Shown in pieces: positions 55,759 to 64,000 of a DNA stretch of 64,000 nt. Under the pieces are notes generated by a model. That model did no database searches and was not told the origin of the DNA. It saw nothing but the letters and a program-made list of their open reading frames with translations. The stretch spans positions 124,001 to 188,000 of the forward strand of contig NZ_JBFHGL010000001.1 of NCBI RefSeq assembly GCF_041583195.1. The letters are read 5' to 3'. The number at the start of each line of letters is the position of its first letter. Within the stretch, counting starts at the first letter, position 1. Source of the stretch: Sulfurimonas sp. Its GTDB lineage: Bacteria; Campylobacterota; Campylobacteria; Campylobacterales; Sulfurimonadaceae. The position numbers and the translations under genes were made by a program.

Positions 55759-56088
55759 CTAAGAGTCTAAAGTTTCTAAGTCTTTAATTGAACCTTTTGG
55801 AGATGCTACAACTTTATCGTGAAGACGACGAAGTGCTTTTGTAGCACGTTCAATTGCTAAATCAATAGCTGCATCTAGACTATCATCTGTCTGAGAGATC
55901 ACAACAGGTTCAGCATGAGCTATATGCATATCGAATTCTATTGTTACACCTTTTTTTTCTGCTTTAATACGAACGTTAACTGAAGTTATTTCTAATGAGT
56001 ATTTTGTAAAACTTTCTATTGCATCTTGAATATGAGCTTTTGTGTTAGCATGTAATGTTACATCTTTTGATTGTACTTGTACATTCAT
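55759..56088 (-). CDS. Short-form ribosome hibernation factor (RaiA/HPF-like)
   Basis: A 109-residue protein consisting only of the S30AE domain: MNVQVQSKDVTLHANTKAHI and AAIDLAIERATKALRRLHDK. It is clearly related to the N-terminal half of the long HPF at 33695-34228 (both have ERAxKALRRxHDK), but lacks the C-terminal dimerisation domain. Short forms either help to form 100S particles or, like RaiA/YfiA, block dimerisation. AAGGA precedes the ATG. It is opposite trpS with a shared 170-bp upstream region. Confidence 0.85.
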   Translation of the reverse strand: MNVQVQSKDVTLHANTKAHIQDAIESFTKYSLEITSVNVRIKAEKKGVTIEFDMHIAHAEPVVISQTDDSLDAAIDLAIERATKALRRLHDKVVASPKGSIKDLETLDS

Positions 56089-56227
56089 AATTTATCCTTT
56101 ACTTAGAGTGGCTTACCCTCTCCTTTGTTATATTTATATAATATCACTATTAACATTTACTTTACCTAAAAAAGCTATGTAAATCTATGCTATTAGGAGC
56201 TTATCGTAAAGCCGATATCAATTTTGC

Positions 56228-56233
56228 TATAAT
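56228..56233 (+). promoter_or_regulatory. -10 box of trpS
   Basis: TATAAT in GCTATAATTGC; predicted start about 56240, then AGGAAA and the ATG at 56259. It rules out the upstream ATG at 56187 as the main start. Confidence 0.7.
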
Positions 56234-56258
56234 TGCAAAAAAATTTAGGAAATTATAT

Positions 56259-57218
56259 ATGAGAGTATTAACAGGTATTCAACCATCTGGAGATTTACAT
56301 ATTGGTAACTATTTCGGATCAATCAAACAGATGGTAGATGCGCAACAATCAAGTGATACATTTGCTTTTATCGCAAACTATCACGCCCAAACCAGTGGTG
56401 GTAAAGATTTATCAAAATTCACTATGCAAGCAGCAACAGACTTTTTAGCTCTTGGAATAGACCCTGAAAAATCTACATTTTGGGTTCAATCTGATGTCAA
56501 AGAGGTTTTAGAGTTATACTGGATACTATCTTCTTTTACACCAATGGGTCTGTTAGAGCGTGCACATAGTTATAAAGATAAAACTGCTAAAGGTATAGCT
56601 GCTAACCATTCACTTTTCTCTTATCCTGTTTTAATGGCGGCAGATATCTTACTTTTTAGCTCAGAGGTTGTACCTGTTGGAAAAGATCAAATTCAACACA
56701 TAGAGATAGCTCGTGATATAGCTACAAAGTTTAATAATGAATACGGAGATATTTTAACACTGCCAGAATTTCGTGTTCAAGAAGAGGTTCAAACTGTTCC
56801 TGGAATTGATGGGCAAAAGATGTCAAAGAGTTATGGAAACGTTGTAAACATCTTTGGTGAAGAGAAAAAACAACTTAAAACTATAAAAAAGATTGTAACT
56901 GAACAAGTAGCGCTTGAAGAGCCTAAAGAGTATGAAACTTGTAATGTTTATAACATGGCTAAACTATTTTTAGAAGGCGATAACCTTATAGCACTTCAAG
57001 AGAGATATAAAAAAGGTGGTGAAGGACATGGCCACTTTAAAATATATCTAGCTGAAGTTATGTGGGAATACTTTAGAGAGTTTAGAGAAAAACGTGAATA
57101 CTATGAAAAAAATCAAGATGAAGTAAGAGAAATTTTAAAACTTGGTGCAGATAAAGCAAGAGCTGTAGCCGCTCCTATGATAGAAAAGATCAGAGAAGTT
57201 ACAGGTATAAAATACTAA
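56259..57218 (+). CDS. trpS: Tryptophanyl-tRNA synthetase
   Basis: TrpS charges tRNA-Trp. The start is the ATG at 56259 (MRVLTGIQPSGDLHIGNYFG), where AGGAAA precedes and the family N-terminus begins; an in-frame ATG at 56187 lies upstream of the promoter and is not used, leaving 319 residues. The HIGH-type motif is SGDLHIGNYFG and the KMSKS motif is GQKMSKSYGNVVN. SHTYKDK-type motif: ERAHSYKDKTAKG. All features are typical of bacterial TrpS. Convergent with the pentaheme cytochrome gene. Confidence 0.96.
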   Translation: MRVLTGIQPSGDLHIGNYFGSIKQMVDAQQSSDTFAFIANYHAQTSGGKDLSKFTMQAATDFLALGIDPEKSTFWVQSDVKEVLELYWILSSFTPMGLLERAHSYKDKTAKGIAANHSLFSYPVLMAADILLFSSEVVPVGKDQIQHIEIARDIATKFNNEYGDILTLPEFRVQEEVQTVPGIDGQKMSKSYGNVVNIFGEEKKQLKTIKKIVTEQVALEEPKEYETCNVYNMAKLFLEGDNLIALQERYKKGGEGHGHFKIYLAEVMWEYFREFREKREYYEKNQDEVREILKLGADKARAVAAPMIEKIREVTGIKY

Positions 57219-57220
57219 TA

Positions 57221-57245
57221 AGCTAAAGTAATCTCTACTTTAGCT
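57221..57245. terminator. Bidirectional palindromic terminator between trpS and the cytochrome gene
   Basis: AGCTAAAGTA, loop ATCTC, TACTTTAGCT: a perfect 10-bp stem 2 nt after the trpS stop that also contains the stop codon of the minus-strand gene (57235-57237). A T-rich stretch follows on the plus strand. Confidence 0.7.
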
Positions 57246-58434
57246 TTAATCTTTTAGATGCTATTGGCATCTTCTTAGACCAGATTTCATCTTTTAAATC
57301 CAACAGACCTCTAACCTCATCATTTACAAGTCTATAATAAACACTAACTTGAACACTTCTAGCAGCTTTCTCTCTTTTAACTTTTATAACTTTTTGTCCT
57401 TGAGCCGGTACACTCATATCTTTAGACATAGTTTTAGCTAAGTGTGGAATAGTCGGTTTTTTCTTTCTGTCTTTATAGTGAGTTGTTAAAGAAACAAGAT
57501 CTTTTTTTATAATTTTGCTTCCATTTTTATACTCTAATTCTATCAATAGCTCACGAGCACCCATACCACTTGGGATATTATGAGGTTGAGGGTTTTCAAG
57601 CATAATAACTATGTCATCATCTTTTTGCCAAGTAGTTAACTCTAAAGAATCTTTGATCATATCTTCATAATGTGCACCTTTAAAACCATGGCTTCTAATC
57701 ATACGTTTCTTAGCTTTACCATTCTCTATTCTAAGAGTAGATGCCACGCCTTCCCTTTTTGGCCCCATATGACAATCTACACATTTTTTACCACCAGACT
57801 TAAACTCTTTTTCCATATTTGTAAATACTAACTTTCTATGGCTCTTATCATTTGCATGACAAACAAAACAAAGTTTGTTTGAGTTACCGCCCATAAAGTC
57901 TCTATATTCAACCTTATGATAAGGAGATTTTGCATCATCAAATGGTCCACTCATAACTCCAGATGGTGTCCATGTAATTCTGTTTATACCACGGTATGAT
58001 TGATCTCTGTCTGAGTGAATTTTATCTATATTGTGACATACAACACAGTTAATACCCTCCTGTAAATGATCATCATCTAAAGCCTTATTAACTTTTGAAC
58101 CTTTATCAAGTCCAAGTACAGCTTCAATCTCATAATCCATACCTGTAGAAGTAACTGAAATTCTAGGATTATGACAAGTTGCACACTCTACTTTAACACC
58201 GTTTAAACTTTTTCTTGTTTTTTTACTGTAGTACTCAATTGATTTTTGAAAATACTCATCTTTTTTAAAGTGTGATTTTGCATGCCATGATTTTTGCCAG
58301 TCTTGAACTAAGTGTAAATGGCATGCTTTACAGTTTTTAGACTCTGCAAACTTCTCACCAACATTTACAACTTTTGCTGCTTTTGCACCATATAACAAAC
58401 TACATGCTAATAAAAATAACCCTAATATTTTCAA
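57235..58434 (-). CDS. Pentaheme cytochrome c (cytochrome c-554-like)
   Basis: A 399-residue exported protein with a signal peptide (1-20, LGLFLLACSLLYGAKAA) and five CxxCH motifs: CKACH (residue 35), CATCH, CVVCH, CFVCH, CVDCH. The stretch YRGINRITWTPSGVMSGPFD resembles the cytochrome c-554/multiheme family of nitrogen and sulfur oxidisers. The C-terminal third lacks heme motifs and looks like a beta-domain (ENPQPHNIPSGMGARELLIE). No membrane anchor is visible, so it should be a soluble periplasmic carrier or enzyme. Its stop lies 1 nt before the argF region on the upstream side, i.e. argF ends 1 nt upstream, suggesting co-transcription with argF. Partner unknown. Confidence 0.8.
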   Translation of the reverse strand: MKILGLFLLACSLLYGAKAAKVVNVGEKFAESKNCKACHLHLVQDWQKSWHAKSHFKKDEYFQKSIEYYSKKTRKSLNGVKVECATCHNPRISVTSTGMDYEIEAVLGLDKGSKVNKALDDDHLQEGINCVVCHNIDKIHSDRDQSYRGINRITWTPSGVMSGPFDDAKSPYHKVEYRDFMGGNSNKLCFVCHANDKSHRKLVFTNMEKEFKSGGKKCVDCHMGPKREGVASTLRIENGKAKKRMIRSHGFKGAHYEDMIKDSLELTTWQKDDDIVIMLENPQPHNIPSGMGARELLIELEYKNGSKIIKKDLVSLTTHYKDRKKKPTIPHLAKTMSKDMSVPAQGQKVIKVKREKAARSVQVSVYYRLVNDEVRGLLDLKDEIWSKKMPIASKRLKLK

Positions 58435-58435
58435 A

Positions 58436-59362
58436 TTACTCTCCTCTTTTTCTATCTAACCAAACCATTAAGCCTTTTTGGGCATGAAGTCTGTTTTCTG
58501 CTTCATTAAATACGATATCTGCATGTTTTTCAAAAACATCTTCACTAACTTCAAGTCCTCTGTATGCAGGTAAACAATGTAAAAATTTAGCACCATCTTG
58601 AGCAAGATTCATCATTTGTTCATCTACCATGAAACCCTTAAAGATCTTAATACGCTGTTCTTTTTCATCTTCTTGCCCCATTGATGTCCAAGTATCTGTT
58701 GTAACAACCGTTGCACCTTTTACCGCTTCTTGTGGATCGTTCATAGTTACAATTTTTCCACCGCTAGATTTAGCAATCTCTTGAGTTGTAGCTAAAATAT
58801 CTGCATCAACTTCATAACCCTTTGGAGTAGCTATACGAAGTTCAAATCCAAGTTTTGCAGCTAACATCATCCATGAGTGTGTCATATTGTTTCCATCACC
58901 TACATATGCCGCTACAATATCTTTATCTGCATTATGTTCAACTAGAGTCATATAATCAGCTAAGAGTTGAACTGGGTGGTAAGAGTCTGTAAGTCCGTTT
59001 ATAACAGGAACTTTTGAGTAAGAAGCAAATTCTTCTATCATAGACTGCTCGAATGTACGGATCATCACCATGTCACACATACTTGAAATAACACGAGCCG
59101 TATCTTTTACAGGTTCACCACGTCCCAAATGTATATCACGGTTTGATAAAAACAGTGCATGCCCACCTAGCTGAAACATACCTGTTTCAAAACTAACCCT
59201 TGTTCTAGTTGAACTTTTTTCAAAAATCATGCCAAGAGTTTTCATCTCCAACTCTTTTTTATAAACACCATTTTTAAGGTTGTTCTTTATCTCTAAACCG
59301 ATATCAATTATCTCTAAGATTTCCTCTTTTGTAAAATCTTTGAGTGTTAAAAAATGTCTCAC
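58436..59362 (-). CDS. argF: Ornithine carbamoyltransferase
   Basis: ArgF makes citrulline from ornithine and carbamoyl phosphate in arginine synthesis. The 308-residue protein has the carbamoyl-phosphate loop Ser51-Thr-Arg-Thr-Arg55 ([15 protein letters not shown]), His129-Pro-Val-Gln132 ([15 protein letters not shown]), the ornithine loop DTWTSMGQE and the [12 protein letters not shown] segment near the C-terminus. All catalytic residues are present. The pentaheme cytochrome gene follows 1 nt downstream; no other arg genes are in the window. Confidence 0.96.
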   Translation of the reverse strand: MRHFLTLKDFTKEEILEIIDIGLEIKNNLKNGVYKKELEMKTLGMIFEKSSTRTRVSFETGMFQLGGHALFLSNRDIHLGRGEPVKDTARVISSMCDMVMIRTFEQSMIEEFASYSKVPVINGLTDSYHPVQLLADYMTLVEHNADKDIVAAYVGDGNNMTHSWMMLAAKLGFELRIATPKGYEVDADILATTQEIAKSSGGKIVTMNDPQEAVKGATVVTTDTWTSMGQEDEKEQRIKIFKGFMVDEQMMNLAQDGAKFLHCLPAYRGLEVSEDVFEKHADIVFNEAENRLHAQKGLMVWLDRKRGE

Positions 59363-59429
59363 TGTTTTTCCTAGGTAAAAAATATTAAAATTTTTTGAGT
59401 TAATTATTCTACTTTATGTTTACTTAAAA

Positions 59430-60401
59430 TTACTTTTTTAGTAAACTTGCTATCTCTTTTGCATGATATGTAATAATTATATCAGCACCAGCACGCTTAA
59501 AACTGATCATAGTTTCCATTAAAACTCTGTCGTAATCTATTAAACCTTGAGCACCAGCCATTTTTAGCATTGCATATTCTCCACTTACATTATACACTGC
59601 TAATGGTTTACTAGTATTATCTTTTATCTCACGCACCACATCAAGGTATGCAAGAACAGGTTTTACCATAAGTATATCGGCGCCTTGCATCTCATCACTT
59701 ACACTCTCCGCAATTGCTTCACGACGATTCGCCGGATCCATCTGATATGAAGATCTATCACCAAAACTAGGTGTTGATTCAGCTACATCACGAAACGGTC
59801 CATAGTATCCGCTTGCAAATTTTGTAGAGTATGACATAATTGGCAGATTCTCATACCCTGCAGAGTCAAGTGCATCTCTAAGAGTTTCAATTATACCGTC
59901 CATCATCCCTGATGGTGCGATCATATCTGCCCCTGCTTTAGCATGAACTACAGCCTGTTGAGCAGATATCTCTAAAGTTGCATCATTATTTACAGTTTGA
60001 TTCTTTTCATCTATTATTCCACAGTGACCATGATCCGTATATTCACAAAAACAAAGATCAGTTACAACAAACATATCTGGAAATGCTTTTTTAACTTCTC
60101 TTACTGCATTTGCAATAATTCCGTGTTCACATAGAGAATCACTCCCGATTGAGTCTTTAACATCAGGTATACCAAATAAAATGATTGAGTTAAGCCCCAG
60201 TTTTTGTAACTCTGCACACTCTTTTAGTATCTCATCCAGACTCATCTGGTACACACCAGGCATAGATGACACTTCAGTTTTTATGTTCTCACCGCTTCTA
60301 ACAAACAACGGGTATATAAGGTCATCCGTACTTACACTTGTTTCACGTACTAGCTTTCTTAAAGTGCTATTTATTCTTGTTCTTCTAAATCTGTCAAACA
60401 T
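59430..60401 (-). CDS. hemB: Delta-aminolevulinic acid dehydratase (porphobilinogen synthase)
   Basis: HemB condenses two aminolevulinate molecules to porphobilinogen. The 323-residue protein has the metal-binding cysteines Cys117, Cys119 and Cys127 ([17 protein letters not shown]), indicating a zinc-type enzyme. Two active-site lysines are Lys194 ([15 protein letters not shown]) and Lys247 ([13 protein letters not shown]). It begins with the typical [18 protein letters not shown]. It lies 67 nt downstream of argF's start and is divergent from ribA. Confidence 0.96.
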   Translation of the reverse strand: MFDRFRRTRINSTLRKLVRETSVSTDDLIYPLFVRSGENIKTEVSSMPGVYQMSLDEILKECAELQKLGLNSIILFGIPDVKDSIGSDSLCEHGIIANAVREVKKAFPDMFVVTDLCFCEYTDHGHCGIIDEKNQTVNNDATLEISAQQAVVHAKAGADMIAPSGMMDGIIETLRDALDSAGYENLPIMSYSTKFASGYYGPFRDVAESTPSFGDRSSYQMDPANRREAIAESVSDEMQGADILMVKPVLAYLDVVREIKDNTSKPLAVYNVSGEYAMLKMAGAQGLIDYDRVLMETMISFKRAGADIIITYHAKEIASLLKK

Positions 60402-60431
60402 AAACTTTTCCTATGATTAAAAATATTTCGC

Positions 60432-60437
60432 TATAAT
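60432..60437 (+). promoter_or_regulatory. -10 box of ribA
   Basis: TATAAT in GCTATAATCTGCG; predicted start about 60444, leader about 34 nt before the ATG at 60478. No FMN riboswitch fits in this short leader. Confidence 0.6.
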
Positions 60438-60477
60438 CTGCGTAAAATTCTACCTTTTTTAACTTGGATAACTATTA

Positions 60478-61041
60478 ATGGATATAAATATATCAAATGA
60501 AGCAAACCTCCCCTCAAGGTTTGGAGACTTTAAAATAAAAGCTTTTAAAGAGGGACAAAAAGAACATTTAGCTATATATACAAAAGATTTGGCAGAGATA
60601 CCGATAGTAAGAGTTCATTCAGAATGTTTAACAGGCGATGCTATCGGAAGTTTGAAATGCGACTGTAGAGATCAGCTGGAATATGCACTTGACCTAATTT
60701 CAAAAGAGGGAGGTATGGTAATATACCTTCGCCAAGAAGGTCGTAATATCGGCCTTTTAAATAAAGTAAATGCTTATGCACTTCAAGATCAAGGTTTTAA
60801 CACAATAGAAGCAAACCATCAACTTGGATTTGGAGCTGATCTGCGTACATACGAAATAGTTACAGAGATACTTCAGCACTTTAATATACATAAAATTAAA
60901 CTTCTTACAAACAACCCTGAAAAAATAAAATCAATAAGTGATGTAGAAGTTGTTGAACGTGTACCTATTGTTATGAAAGCTAATACACATAATAAAGGTT
61001 ATTTAGATACTAAAAAAGATGAGATGGGGCATTTACTTTAG
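60478..61041 (+). CDS. ribA: GTP cyclohydrolase II
   Basis: RibA opens GTP to the first intermediate of riboflavin synthesis. The 187-residue protein is the monofunctional form. It has the zinc ligands Cys50, Cys61 and Cys63 (HSECLTGDAIGSLKCDCRDQ), LRQEGRNIGLLNKVNAYALQ, the fold-closing GFGADLRTYEIVTEIL and LLTNNPEKIKSI. It converges with the PAP2 gene, overlapping it by 32 nt, which is unusually long for a tail-to-tail pair. Confidence 0.96.
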   Translation: MDINISNEANLPSRFGDFKIKAFKEGQKEHLAIYTKDLAEIPIVRVHSECLTGDAIGSLKCDCRDQLEYALDLISKEGGMVIYLRQEGRNIGLLNKVNAYALQDQGFNTIEANHQLGFGADLRTYEIVTEILQHFNIHKIKLLTNNPEKIKSISDVEVVERVPIVMKANTHNKGYLDTKKDEMGHLL

Positions 61042-61735
61042 TTTCATTTTCCTTTATTAAAATCAAATTAACAACTTTATCTATACTCAAAATTATTATC
61101 CAAGCTAAAAACATCGTAACTAAAGTATGGCTCATAAAATGATCCCCTATTAACATTTTATAAATTCCCATACTCCATCCTACTAAAAGCCCAAATAATA
61201 AAGCATATTTCTTATTTTTAAGATTTTTAAACAAAAAATACAACGATAGTAGTGCAAAACCACCACTGGCATGACCGGCTGGCCAACAGCGTATTTTACA
61301 TTCTTGTTTAAATATTTTTGGATAAGCGTCAAATACTTTCACATTTGGATAATTACCGTTATAACGTTCAATATTTTTGGGACAAGGCGTATTAGTAATT
61401 TTTTTTAATACTCCTACAGTCAAGGGAATAAAAATCGCTGATAACATCACAACTAAGAGACCTTTTTTATATTTTTTCACAAAAGATGTCTTATAAAAAA
61501 ATGTTAATGAAATTAAAATACCTGCAGCAAAAAGAACCAATACTTTTTTAATACCGCTATAAAATATTAGTTCTAAAATATACTCATTTCTATCTAGAAT
61601 CCATTTTTTTGTACTAAAATCATAAAACAAGTCCTGAATAATATAATCTAGATCTGTAACTTCGAATATAACCAATGTACAAATTAAACATATTAGAGCT
61701 ATCAATAACTCTTTACTCAGGAATTTTAGCATCAT
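61010..61735 (-). CDS. PAP2-family membrane phosphatase (LpxE-like candidate)
   Basis: A membrane protein of about 241 residues if started at the ATG at 61735; the frame extends to 61759 and a second ATG lies at 61732, and all three overlap the eptA-like gene. The PAP2 motifs are KKITNTPCPKN (first), CWPAGHASGG (second) and GIYKMLIGDHFMSH (third), with the catalytic His residues in the last two. Together with an EptA-type gene directly upstream this resembles the LpxE-EptA lipid A modification pair of Helicobacter pylori: LpxE removes the 1-phosphate so that EptA can add phosphoethanolamine. Orthology is inferred; an undecaprenyl pyrophosphate phosphatase is an alternative. Confidence 0.7.
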   Translation of the reverse strand: MMLKFLSKELLIALICLICTLVIFEVTDLDYIIQDLFYDFSTKKWILDRNEYILELIFYSGIKKVLVLFAAGILISLTFFYKTSFVKKYKKGLLVVMLSAIFIPLTVGVLKKITNTPCPKNIERYNGNYPNVKVFDAYPKIFKQECKIRCWPAGHASGGFALLSLYFLFKNLKNKKYALLFGLLVGWSMGIYKMLIGDHFMSHTLVTMFLAWIIILSIDKVVNLILIKENETKVNAPSHLF

Positions 61736-63332
61736 GTAAAACATCTTTCTTTTTATCATACAAGTTACTATTTACTTCAAATAAACCCAAAAGAGAATGA
61801 AATATATTATCATGCGTAAAATCTTTATTAGAGTAGCTTTGCAAAGTTGTAGTATTTATATCTTCTTTCATACCATCACCAAACCAAACGATTGAAGCTA
61901 CATGAGTTTGATTATCAGGTGCCATAAAGTAAGGAAGACCGTGCAAATATAAACCGCTCTCACCCAGACTTTCACCATGATCGCTTATATAAAACATTGT
62001 AGCTTCATGAGTTTTATCATATTGTTTTAAAAATTCAATAACTTTGGATAAAAAATAATCCGTATACAATATAGCATTATCATATGCATTACTTATTGAT
62101 TCTGCAGAGCATTCCTCTAGTTGATTTGTTTCACAAACTGGTTTAAATTTTTCATACTCTTTTGTATATCTTTTATAGTATGCCGGTCCATGATTTCCCA
62201 TCATATGCAAAACTATCAATATATCTCTATTTTTGTGTAATTCAATATATTTATCAAGTCCAACAAGCATCCCTTCATCCCTGCATTCAGTGTCGCAAAC
62301 TGTATTTGTCTTGGGAGTTCTAAAATCTTCATAAGGGACACGCAATGCTACACCTTTAGAATCTGAATTGTTATCTCTCCAAAGTATATCTACTGAACCG
62401 GTATTTACTAATACATCTAAAATATTTTGTGTGGACATCCCCTTGTCATACGTATAATTATCTTTTGTAAATATTGAAAACATACATGGAACAGAAACAG
62501 CCGTAGAGGTACCGCAAGAGTGCATACTCTCAAAACTAACCAGATCATTTTCCTTAGATAATAAAGGATTTGTTTCTCTGCTGTAATTATTAAGAGAAAA
62601 TCTGTCTGCTCTAGCTGCTTCTCCAACTACAAGGACAACTAATTCTTTTGCTTCATCCTGTTCTTCTTCTACTTTTGCATCCAAACCTATACTTTGAACA
62701 ATTACTGAACCTGTTTTAGATGTTTTACTCATGTATTTTCCAATACTATATATCCAATATGTTGGATTTGTGTAATACCGAAGTGGCTTATGTTCACGGA
62801 AAAAAGATGCATAAAACTTACTAAATAATATAAGTAAAACTACAATCAAGCCTAAAGCAATCCCTATAACTTTTAGTTTTGAAAAAAACTCTTGACGCCA
62901 AGAGTTAAATTTTATTGGCTGTTTATATACATAATACGATGGAATAATTCCAAGGAAAAATACATACAATACTAATTTATAACTAAACAGATCCATAGAC
63001 TCGTTTAAATTGGTTTGCAGTGAATTTCTAATCATACCCTCATCTATTACAACATTGTATGTTTGCATAAAATAACTAGTAAAAGATGAAATAAATAAAG
63101 TAGCTATCAATATTAGTTTTGTTGTATACCTAGAGCTAAATAGTGTAAAAATAATTACTATGAAACTTACCAAAACAAAAAAAAGTGATATAACAAAAAT
63201 CACATTACTCAAAGTAGGATTATAAACTTTTAATACATTTAGAAAGAATGACTGATTATAAAAAAGTCCAAAAAAAACAGCTGAGAATATAATAAAATTA
63301 TACTGAGTAATTGGTTTAAAACTTATTCTCAT
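61713..63332 (-). CDS. eptA: Phosphoethanolamine--lipid A transferase (EptA family)
   Basis: A 539-residue inner-membrane enzyme of the sulfatase-like alkaline phosphatase superfamily. N-terminal hydrophobic helices (about 10-175) precede the periplasmic catalytic domain. It has VVLVVGEAARADRFSLNNYS with Glu238, HSCGTSTAVSVPCMFS with nucleophile Thr277 and flanking Cys273/Cys283, and FYISDHGESLGESGLYLHGL with the metal ligands. The residues correspond to Glu246 and Thr285 of MCR-1, as I recall them. The enzyme adds phosphoethanolamine to lipid A and can lower polymyxin sensitivity. It overlaps the PAP2 gene and lies 71 nt downstream of a sensor kinase gene. Confidence 0.85.
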   Translation of the reverse strand: MRISFKPITQYNFIIFSAVFFGLFYNQSFFLNVLKVYNPTLSNVIFVISLFFVLVSFIVIIFTLFSSRYTTKLILIATLFISSFTSYFMQTYNVVIDEGMIRNSLQTNLNESMDLFSYKLVLYVFFLGIIPSYYVYKQPIKFNSWRQEFFSKLKVIGIALGLIVVLLILFSKFYASFFREHKPLRYYTNPTYWIYSIGKYMSKTSKTGSVIVQSIGLDAKVEEEQDEAKELVVLVVGEAARADRFSLNNYSRETNPLLSKENDLVSFESMHSCGTSTAVSVPCMFSIFTKDNYTYDKGMSTQNILDVLVNTGSVDILWRDNNSDSKGVALRVPYEDFRTPKTNTVCDTECRDEGMLVGLDKYIELHKNRDILIVLHMMGNHGPAYYKRYTKEYEKFKPVCETNQLEECSAESISNAYDNAILYTDYFLSKVIEFLKQYDKTHEATMFYISDHGESLGESGLYLHGLPYFMAPDNQTHVASIVWFGDGMKEDINTTTLQSYSNKDFTHDNIFHSLLGLFEVNSNLYDKKKDVLHDAKIPE

Positions 63333-63403
63333 TAATATCCTTTTATTAAGTTATAGAATATTAATGTTTATGTATGAAAGCAATATGAATATAAAATTAA
63401 TTT

Positions 63404-64000
63404 TTATTCATCTAGTATTTTTGGTATTTTTATTATAACTTTTGTACCTTCGTTTAGTATGCTTTGAACATCTATTTTATAGTTATGAAGGTCTAAAATC
63501 ATCTTAACTATCGCAAGTCCTAACCCTGTACCGCCTTGTTGACGGGAACGTGCTTTATCTGTTCTGTAAAAACGTTCAAATATAAATGGAAGATCATCTT
63601 GTGAGATCCCATTTCCGTTATCTTCTATAGTCAGTAAATATTCTAAATTATTATCACTTTCAGATATATATACTTCACTTGAACCTTTACTGTATGTTAT
63701 TGCATTTCTTAGAATATTATCAATAGCTATTTTCAGAAGTGTCTCATTTGCAAATATAGTTGCAGGTATTATCTCTTTAATTTTTATATTTACAGTTCTT
63801 TTCGTTGCAAATTTCTCTATTTGAGAAACACAATCTAAAACAATTTCATCCAAATAAACTTCTCTGAAATTAGCTTTTAACTCATTTGTGTCTTTTTTTG
63901 TAAGTAAAAACAACTGTTCTATTGTTTCTTGAACACGTACTGTTTCAGATAATACATCTTCTAATATCTCTTTATACTCTGAAGATGTTCTTTCTTGTCT
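63404..64000 (-). CDS. Sensor histidine kinase, C-terminal part (cut by window edge)
   Basis: The minus strand is open from the window end to the stop at 63404 (199 codons). The visible part starts in the second helix of HisKA (EYKEILEDVLSETVRVQETI), so the phospho-His and sensor lie beyond the edge. The HATPase domain is complete: IDNILRNAITYSKG, IEDNGNGISQDDLPFIFERF and GGTGLGLAIVKMILDLHNYK. It is an EnvZ/PhoQ-like type. Because it is 71 nt upstream of the eptA-PAP2 genes it may control lipid A modification, in the manner of PmrB; the regulator gene, if present, should lie further to the right. Confidence 0.85.
   Translation of the reverse strand, partial: RQERTSSEYKEILEDVLSETVRVQETIEQLFLLTKKDTNELKANFREVYLDEIVLDCVSQIEKFATKRTVNIKIKEIIPATIFANETLLKIAIDNILRNAITYSKGSSEVYISESDNNLEYLLTIEDNGNGISQDDLPFIFERFYRTDKARSRQQGGTGLGLAIVKMILDLHNYKIDVQSILNEGTKVIIKIPKILDE

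Noticed and set aside
56187-56258. Upstream ATG for trpS.
   Set aside because: The TATAAT box at 56228 lies downstream of it, and the family N-terminus and AGGAAA are at 56259.
60402-60477. FMN riboswitch sought upstream of ribA.
   Set aside because: The gap to the divergent hemB is only 76 bp, too short for the roughly 120-nt RFN element, and the predicted leader is about 34 nt.

Overview
This is an A+T-rich, gene-dense stretch of a bacterial chromosome. It most resembles a free-living marine or sulfidic-habitat Campylobacterota (Epsilonproteobacteria), and Sulfurimonas-like is my best guess. The clues are the futalosine menaquinone enzyme MqnC, LPP20-type lipoproteins, a histidine kinase with an HQWRQP box, FliW, an NhaD Na+/H+ antiporter, a NIT-domain (nitrate/nitrite) hybrid kinase, a NosL-like lipoprotein, several multiheme cytochromes c and an EptA/PAP2 lipid A locus. 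The taxonomic call is inferred from gene content; no database was searched. No rRNA, tRNA, CRISPR array, transposase or phage gene was recognised, and no gap longer than about 300 bp lacks a gene or RNA.

Layout. 1-6630 (minus): pnp (cut by the left edge), a phosphoribosyltransferase, lptD, an RDD membrane protein and purD. Directly upstream of purD (about 6662-6861) is a roughly 200-nt structured RNA with 6S RNA architecture. 6897-9832 (minus): a soluble CZB-type chemoreceptor, a response regulator and a PAS histidine kinase in one operon. 9930-15251 (minus): hemD, guaA, nhaD, nadB and an unlisted 52-residue lipoprotein with a TTG start, joined to nadB by a TGATG junction. 15216-23548 (plus): a DUF721-like protein, uvrC, then a four-gene phosphorelay of PAS protein, HPt scaffold with a 4 x 75-bp tandem repeat, NIT hybrid kinase and response regulator.

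23555-27230 (minus): nosL-like, lon, bamD. 27364-34228 (plus): fliW, a 1256-residue MshQ/DUF6701-like secreted protein followed by three overlapping type IV (pseudo)pilin genes, then long-form hpf. 34220-43686 (minus): recG, then a tightly packed series kdsA-ribH-nusB-decaheme cytochrome-mqnC-M16 peptidase homologue-thioredoxin-like-alginate-export-type porin. 43785-51125: a membrane histidine kinase, an EamA exporter, Usp plus a P2-type ATPase, a TerB/DnaJ protein and a thioredoxin-like/cytochrome c pair. 51142-55315: a purine phosphoribosyltransferase, three LPP20-like lipoproteins and der. 55312-61041: hemJ, short hpf, trpS, pentaheme cytochrome, argF, hemB, ribA. 61010-64000 (minus): PAP2 phosphatase, EptA-type transferase and the C-terminal part of a sensor kinase cut by the right edge.

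How it fits together. Most genes are housekeeping: purine, heme, riboflavin, KDO, NAD and menaquinone synthesis, DNA repair, translation and outer-membrane assembly. The accessory themes are signal transduction (three kinase systems plus one cut by the edge), cell-surface structures (adhesin/pilin cassette, lipid A modification, LPP20 lipoproteins) and periplasmic electron transfer (multiheme cytochromes, small redox proteins). Many promoters show a TATAAT -10 box without an obvious -35, and at least two starts look leaderless. Several convergent gene pairs share a palindromic hairpin that overlaps a stop codon. The best candidates for something undescribed are the repeat-bearing phosphorelay (17517-23548) and the adhesin/pilin cassette (27906-33659).
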